Origin: Acinetobacter harbinensis
GTDB lineage: Bacteria > Pseudomonadota > Gammaproteobacteria > Pseudomonadales > Moraxellaceae
Assembly: GCF_000816495.1 (NCBI RefSeq)
Contig: NZ_JXBK01000001.1
Span: forward strand, 303,432 to 357,288
Length of the DNA: 53,857 nucleotides
Direction: 5' to 3'
A model generated the notes under the pieces. That model did not search any database. It was given only the letters and a program-made list of their open reading frames with translations, and was not told the DNA's origin. The translations under genes and the position numbers were made by a program. This document shows, one piece after another, positions 51,314 through 53,857 of this stretch. Every line of letters begins with the position of its first letter. The first letter of the stretch is position 1.

Positions 51314-52855
51314 TTAAGGTTTTAAATGCCGTGGTCTAAAGCCTGTGGCCAATAAACCCAATCCATAAGCCAGCACACCCAGTACACATAATCCGAGCAC
51401 TTCAGAAATGCGAATCCACTGCGACACTTCGCCATTGTACCAAGTCAAGCCATACCACAGCACCGCAATCATCACCGCATTGGCGATGGCGAACTGTAAA
51501 GAAAGTTTTTTCCAGTGTCCGGCAAAGCGGAAAATATTACGTTTATGTAAGTAGAAATACAGCATTCCTGCATTGACCATGGCGGAACCTGAAGACGCCA
51601 ATGCCAACGCCATATGTTCTGCTTGCCAATCAATCAGTTTAAAAAAGCCAATAAAGACCACGTTTAAAATAGCATTGGCTGCTACCGCCATTAAGCCGAC
51701 CCGTACCGGTGTTTTGGTGTCTTGCTGCGCATAAAAGCCCGGTGCAAAGACTTTAATCAGCATAAATGAAATCACTCCAGCACTCATACATTGCAGTGCC
51801 AGTGCCGTCATTTGCGTGTCTTCTACCGTAAACTGACCGCGTTGGAACAAGGCTTGAATAATTGGCGTAGACAGCATAAATAAAGCAATACTGGCCGGAA
51901 TACCCACCAACATAATCACCCGTGCCGCCCAATCAATCATGCCACGAAATTTAGTTTGATCTTGCTCAGCATGGCGCGCAGACAATGACGGTAAAATTAC
52001 CGTACCAATGGCCACCCCAATTAAGCCCAAGGGCAGTTCAGTCATGCGCTCGGCACTATATAACCAAGACACCGAACCATCTTGCATAAACGAGGCCCAA
52101 ATGGTGTTCAGCAATAAATTGATTTGCGTGACTGACACGCCAAACAGCGCCGGCAGCATCAATTTCATGATGCGATCAACGCCCTCGTGTTTAAAATCGA
52201 CTTTGGGTGGAATGAGTAATTTTTTACGCCACAGTTCAGGAATTTGAATGGCCAATTGTAAAATACCGGCCACCACCACCGCCCAACCAAGCGCCATAAT
52301 CGGTTCTGCCATATAGGGCGTTAACCACCATGCAGCCGCAATCATGGTCACATTCAGCAAAACCGGTGCAAAAGCCGGTGTTGAAAATGAGCCATAACTG
52401 TTTAAGATACTGCTGGCAAAAGCCGTGAGTGACATAAACAGTAAATACGGAATGGTCAGGCGAAACATATCCGTGGCCAAAGCAAATTTTTCTGGATCAC
52501 TATGAAAGCCCGGTGCATAGACATACAAGATGGCCGGCGCAGCAATCATGGCAATAAAGGTCAGCGTGGTCATAAAGGTGGCCAAACAGCCAAACACACG
52601 ACTAATTAAAATTTGCACTTCCGCATGGGTTTTGGTGCTTTTGTATTCGGTCAGGACCGGAATAAAGGCTTGGGAAAATGCCCCTTCAGCAAACAGTCGC
52701 CGAAAAAAGTTAGGGATACGAAAGGCCACCACAAAGGTATCGAAGTCTTTACCTGCACCAAACACATTCAGTAGCACCACATCTCGCACTAAACCCAACA
52801 CCCGAGATAACATGGTCATTGCACTGACAATAAAGGTCGATCGCCAAAGCGCCAT
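51314..52855 (-). CDS. murJ: Lipid II flippase MurJ
   Basis: Inner-membrane MOP-family flippase that moves lipid II to the periplasm. It has about 14 transmembrane helices. The N-terminal WRSTFIVSAMTMLSRVLGLV motif and RRLFAEGAFSQAFIPVLTEY are characteristic, with the conserved Arg residues of the cavity. Start at the ATG at 52855 gives 513 aa, the Acinetobacter length; AGGTGG sits 6 nt upstream. A frame opening three codons earlier is less likely. It is a single gene next to ampD. Confidence 0.97.
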   Translation of the reverse strand: MALWRSTFIVSAMTMLSRVLGLVRDVVLLNVFGAGKDFDTFVVAFRIPNFFRRLFAEGAFSQAFIPVLTEYKSTKTHAEVQILISRVFGCLATFMTTLTFIAMIAAPAILYVYAPGFHSDPEKFALATDMFRLTIPYLLFMSLTAFASSILNSYGSFSTPAFAPVLLNVTMIAAAWWLTPYMAEPIMALGWAVVVAGILQLAIQIPELWRKKLLIPPKVDFKHEGVDRIMKLMLPALFGVSVTQINLLLNTIWASFMQDGSVSWLYSAERMTELPLGLIGVAIGTVILPSLSARHAEQDQTKFRGMIDWAARVIMLVGIPASIALFMLSTPIIQALFQRGQFTVEDTQMTALALQCMSAGVISFMLIKVFAPGFYAQQDTKTPVRVGLMAVAANAILNVVFIGFFKLIDWQAEHMALALASSGSAMVNAGMLYFYLHKRNIFRFAGHWKKLSLQFAIANAVMIAVLWYGLTWYNGEVSQWIRISEVLGLCVLGVLAYGLGLLATGFRPRHLKP

Positions 52856-52936
52856 CGTGTCCACCTAGTCTTAAAATAAGTCGCTATTGTAAAGAAACTT
52901 CACAGGAGTTTCGTGGTTAAATTATAAAGAATTCGA

Positions 52937-53512
52937 TCATTTAATGGCTTTATATTGCTGGATTAATCTTCGAATTTTAAGCCAATCAAAATAGGGACCG
53001 GGGTCGGTCTTACGCCCGCGGGCAATGTCAGAATGACCGGCGACATGCTGCAGCAGCTTAGGATAAGTCGCTTGTAACACCGTCACCACGTGGGCCAAGA
53101 CTTGATATTGGATCTCTTGAAACGGCAAATCATCACTGCCTTCAAGCTCAATTCCAATGGAATAATCATTACATTCTTTTTTGCCCAAATAGGTTGAACG
53201 TCCGCTGTGCCACGCGCGCTGATTAAAATTGACAAATTGTAGCACTTCGCCGCTGCGTAAAATCAGCAGATGGGTCGACACTTGCATGCCTTGAATGGTT
53301 TGAAAATAAGGATGCAGCGACCAATCCAGTTCATTTTGAAAAAACTGTTCAATATAGCCCCCCCCAAATTGTGAAGGCGGCAAGCTAATGTTATGCACCA
53401 CCAGCAATTCAATTTCGCTGTGTGCTGGGCGCGCGTTATAATTGGGTGAAGCGATTTGTCTGGCGCCGATTAACTGACCCTCGATAACCTGAAACGTGGC
53501 AGCGTGTTGCAT
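52937..53512 (-). CDS. ampD: 1,6-anhydro-N-acetylmuramyl-L-alanine amidase AmpD
   Basis: Cytoplasmic zinc amidase that recycles muropeptides and, in species with an inducible AmpC, sets the level of its inducer. Zinc ligands His40 (LLVVHNISLPP), His160 (AGHSDIARG) and Asp170 (KTDPGPYFDW), and the catalytic Glu122 (IGIELEGSD), correspond to those of the Citrobacter enzyme. The length of 191 aa is normal. It diverges from nadC, the same arrangement as in E. coli and Pseudomonas. Confidence 0.96.
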   Translation of the reverse strand: MQHAATFQVIEGQLIGARQIASPNYNARPAHSEIELLVVHNISLPPSQFGGGYIEQFFQNELDWSLHPYFQTIQGMQVSTHLLILRSGEVLQFVNFNQRAWHSGRSTYLGKKECNDYSIGIELEGSDDLPFQEIQYQVLAHVVTVLQATYPKLLQHVAGHSDIARGRKTDPGPYFDWLKIRRLIQQYKAIK

Positions 53513-53685
53513 AGTCTTATCCTAAACCGAAGGTACAGAAGCAGATGATTTGAGCGCCATCGTAAAACGTTCCGCTTAAAATCTCAAATGACCGCGATAA
53601 AAATGCGCTAAAAATATTTCTTTTAAATGAACAATGCTACTATAACGTGCAATTTTAATGGGTTAAAAAACACACGGACATACTG

Positions 53686-53857
53686 ATGAGCATATCTCAA
53701 TCGTTACTTGAACAATCGATTCAAATCAATATTCAGCACGCATTACAAGAAGATATTGGCGATGGTGATCTGACGGCTTTATTAACCCCAGAACATGAGC
53801 AAGCCACGGCGCGTATTATCAGCCGTGAAGCGATGGTACTGGCTGGTCAGCCGTGGG
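53686..53857 (+). CDS. nadC: Nicotinate-nucleotide pyrophosphorylase (carboxylating), N-terminal part
   Basis: Only 57 residues are visible before the window ends. The frame starts at the ATG at 53686 with MSISQSLLEQSIQINIQHA, then LQEDIGDGDLTALLTP and ARIISREAMVLAGQPW. EDIGDGDLT and the EAMVLAG strand are typical of quinolinate phosphoribosyltransferase N-termini. It completes de novo NAD synthesis. A weak promoter with TATAAC at 53641-53646 may serve it. It diverges from ampD. Confidence 0.92.
   Translation, partial: MSISQSLLEQSIQINIQHALQEDIGDGDLTALLTPEHEQATARIISREAMVLAGQPW

Noticed and set aside
1..53857. tRNA, rRNA, CRISPR, phage or IS elements
   Set aside because: No cloverleaf with CCA-type ends, no regularly spaced repeats, no transposase or integrase motif seen in any frame.

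Overview
The window is a stretch of chromosome from a gammaproteobacterium, almost certainly Acinetobacter (Moraxellaceae). The base composition is AT-leaning. The dcw cluster is cut down to murG-murC-ddl-ftsQ-ftsA-ftsZ-lpxC. pyrE lies beside an exonuclease III/Crc-type gene, and many proteins have the sizes usual in Acinetobacter (LpxC 300 aa, ParE 626 aa, ArgS 596 aa, MurJ 513 aa). I see no tRNA, rRNA, CRISPR array, prophage or insertion sequence, and no clearly broken gene. This is core chromosome with housekeeping genes and small conserved proteins of unknown function.

Layout. 0-9.1 kb: a partial secreted protein gene and dciA face away from each other; then, leftward, the murG-to-lpxC envelope and division operon, ending ftsZ-terminator-lpxC. 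9.4-12.3 kb: gshB, a glutathione peroxidase, a 65-aa DUF3565 gene and pyrE, with a 55-bp near-perfect palindrome between the peroxidase and the DUF3565 gene. 12.3-16.2 kb: the crc/exoIII-family gene, then a GGA-rich non-coding RNA (about 13232-13411), an ArsC/YffB-type reductase, a DUF2147 protein, an HSL-type esterase and a glutathione transferase. 16.2-22.6 kb: dsbD, an outer-membrane barrel, an ankyrin protein, hpf, a Tsx/OmpK-type channel, a GNAT acetyltransferase and a secreted unknown. 22.7-29 kb: yqiA-parE, a lipase-like hydrolase, dsbB and gshA. 29-35.7 kb: DUF924, a lipoprotein, DUF445, DUF2798, argS with a SPOR-domain protein, and a LemA protein. 35.8-41.3 kb: a rhodanese-psd pair, pncB, dtd, a PEGA-like lipoprotein, an SCP2 protein and a small membrane protein. 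41.7-53.9 kb: serB facing an Smp/AhpA-like membrane protein, a BASS transporter, pncA, dapA-bamC-purC, rarA, a YcgN protein, a 52-aa DUF1328 membrane peptide, murJ, and ampD facing nadC.

Functional themes. Peptidoglycan and division (murG, murC, ddl, ftsQAZ, murJ, ampD, dapA, the SPOR protein) and thiol redox (gshA, gshB, peroxidase, GST, YffB, dsbB, dsbD) recur. NAD synthesis and salvage appear as pncA, pncB and nadC.

The most interesting element is the intergenic RNA after the crc-family gene. It has nine GGA motifs in about 125 nt, several able to sit in hairpin loops, a strong terminator, and an 18-bp perfect dyad centred about 67 bp upstream of the likely start. This is the architecture of CsrB/RsmXYZ RNAs that titrate CsrA/RsmA under GacA control. 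All functional statements are inferred from sequence alone; no database search was run.
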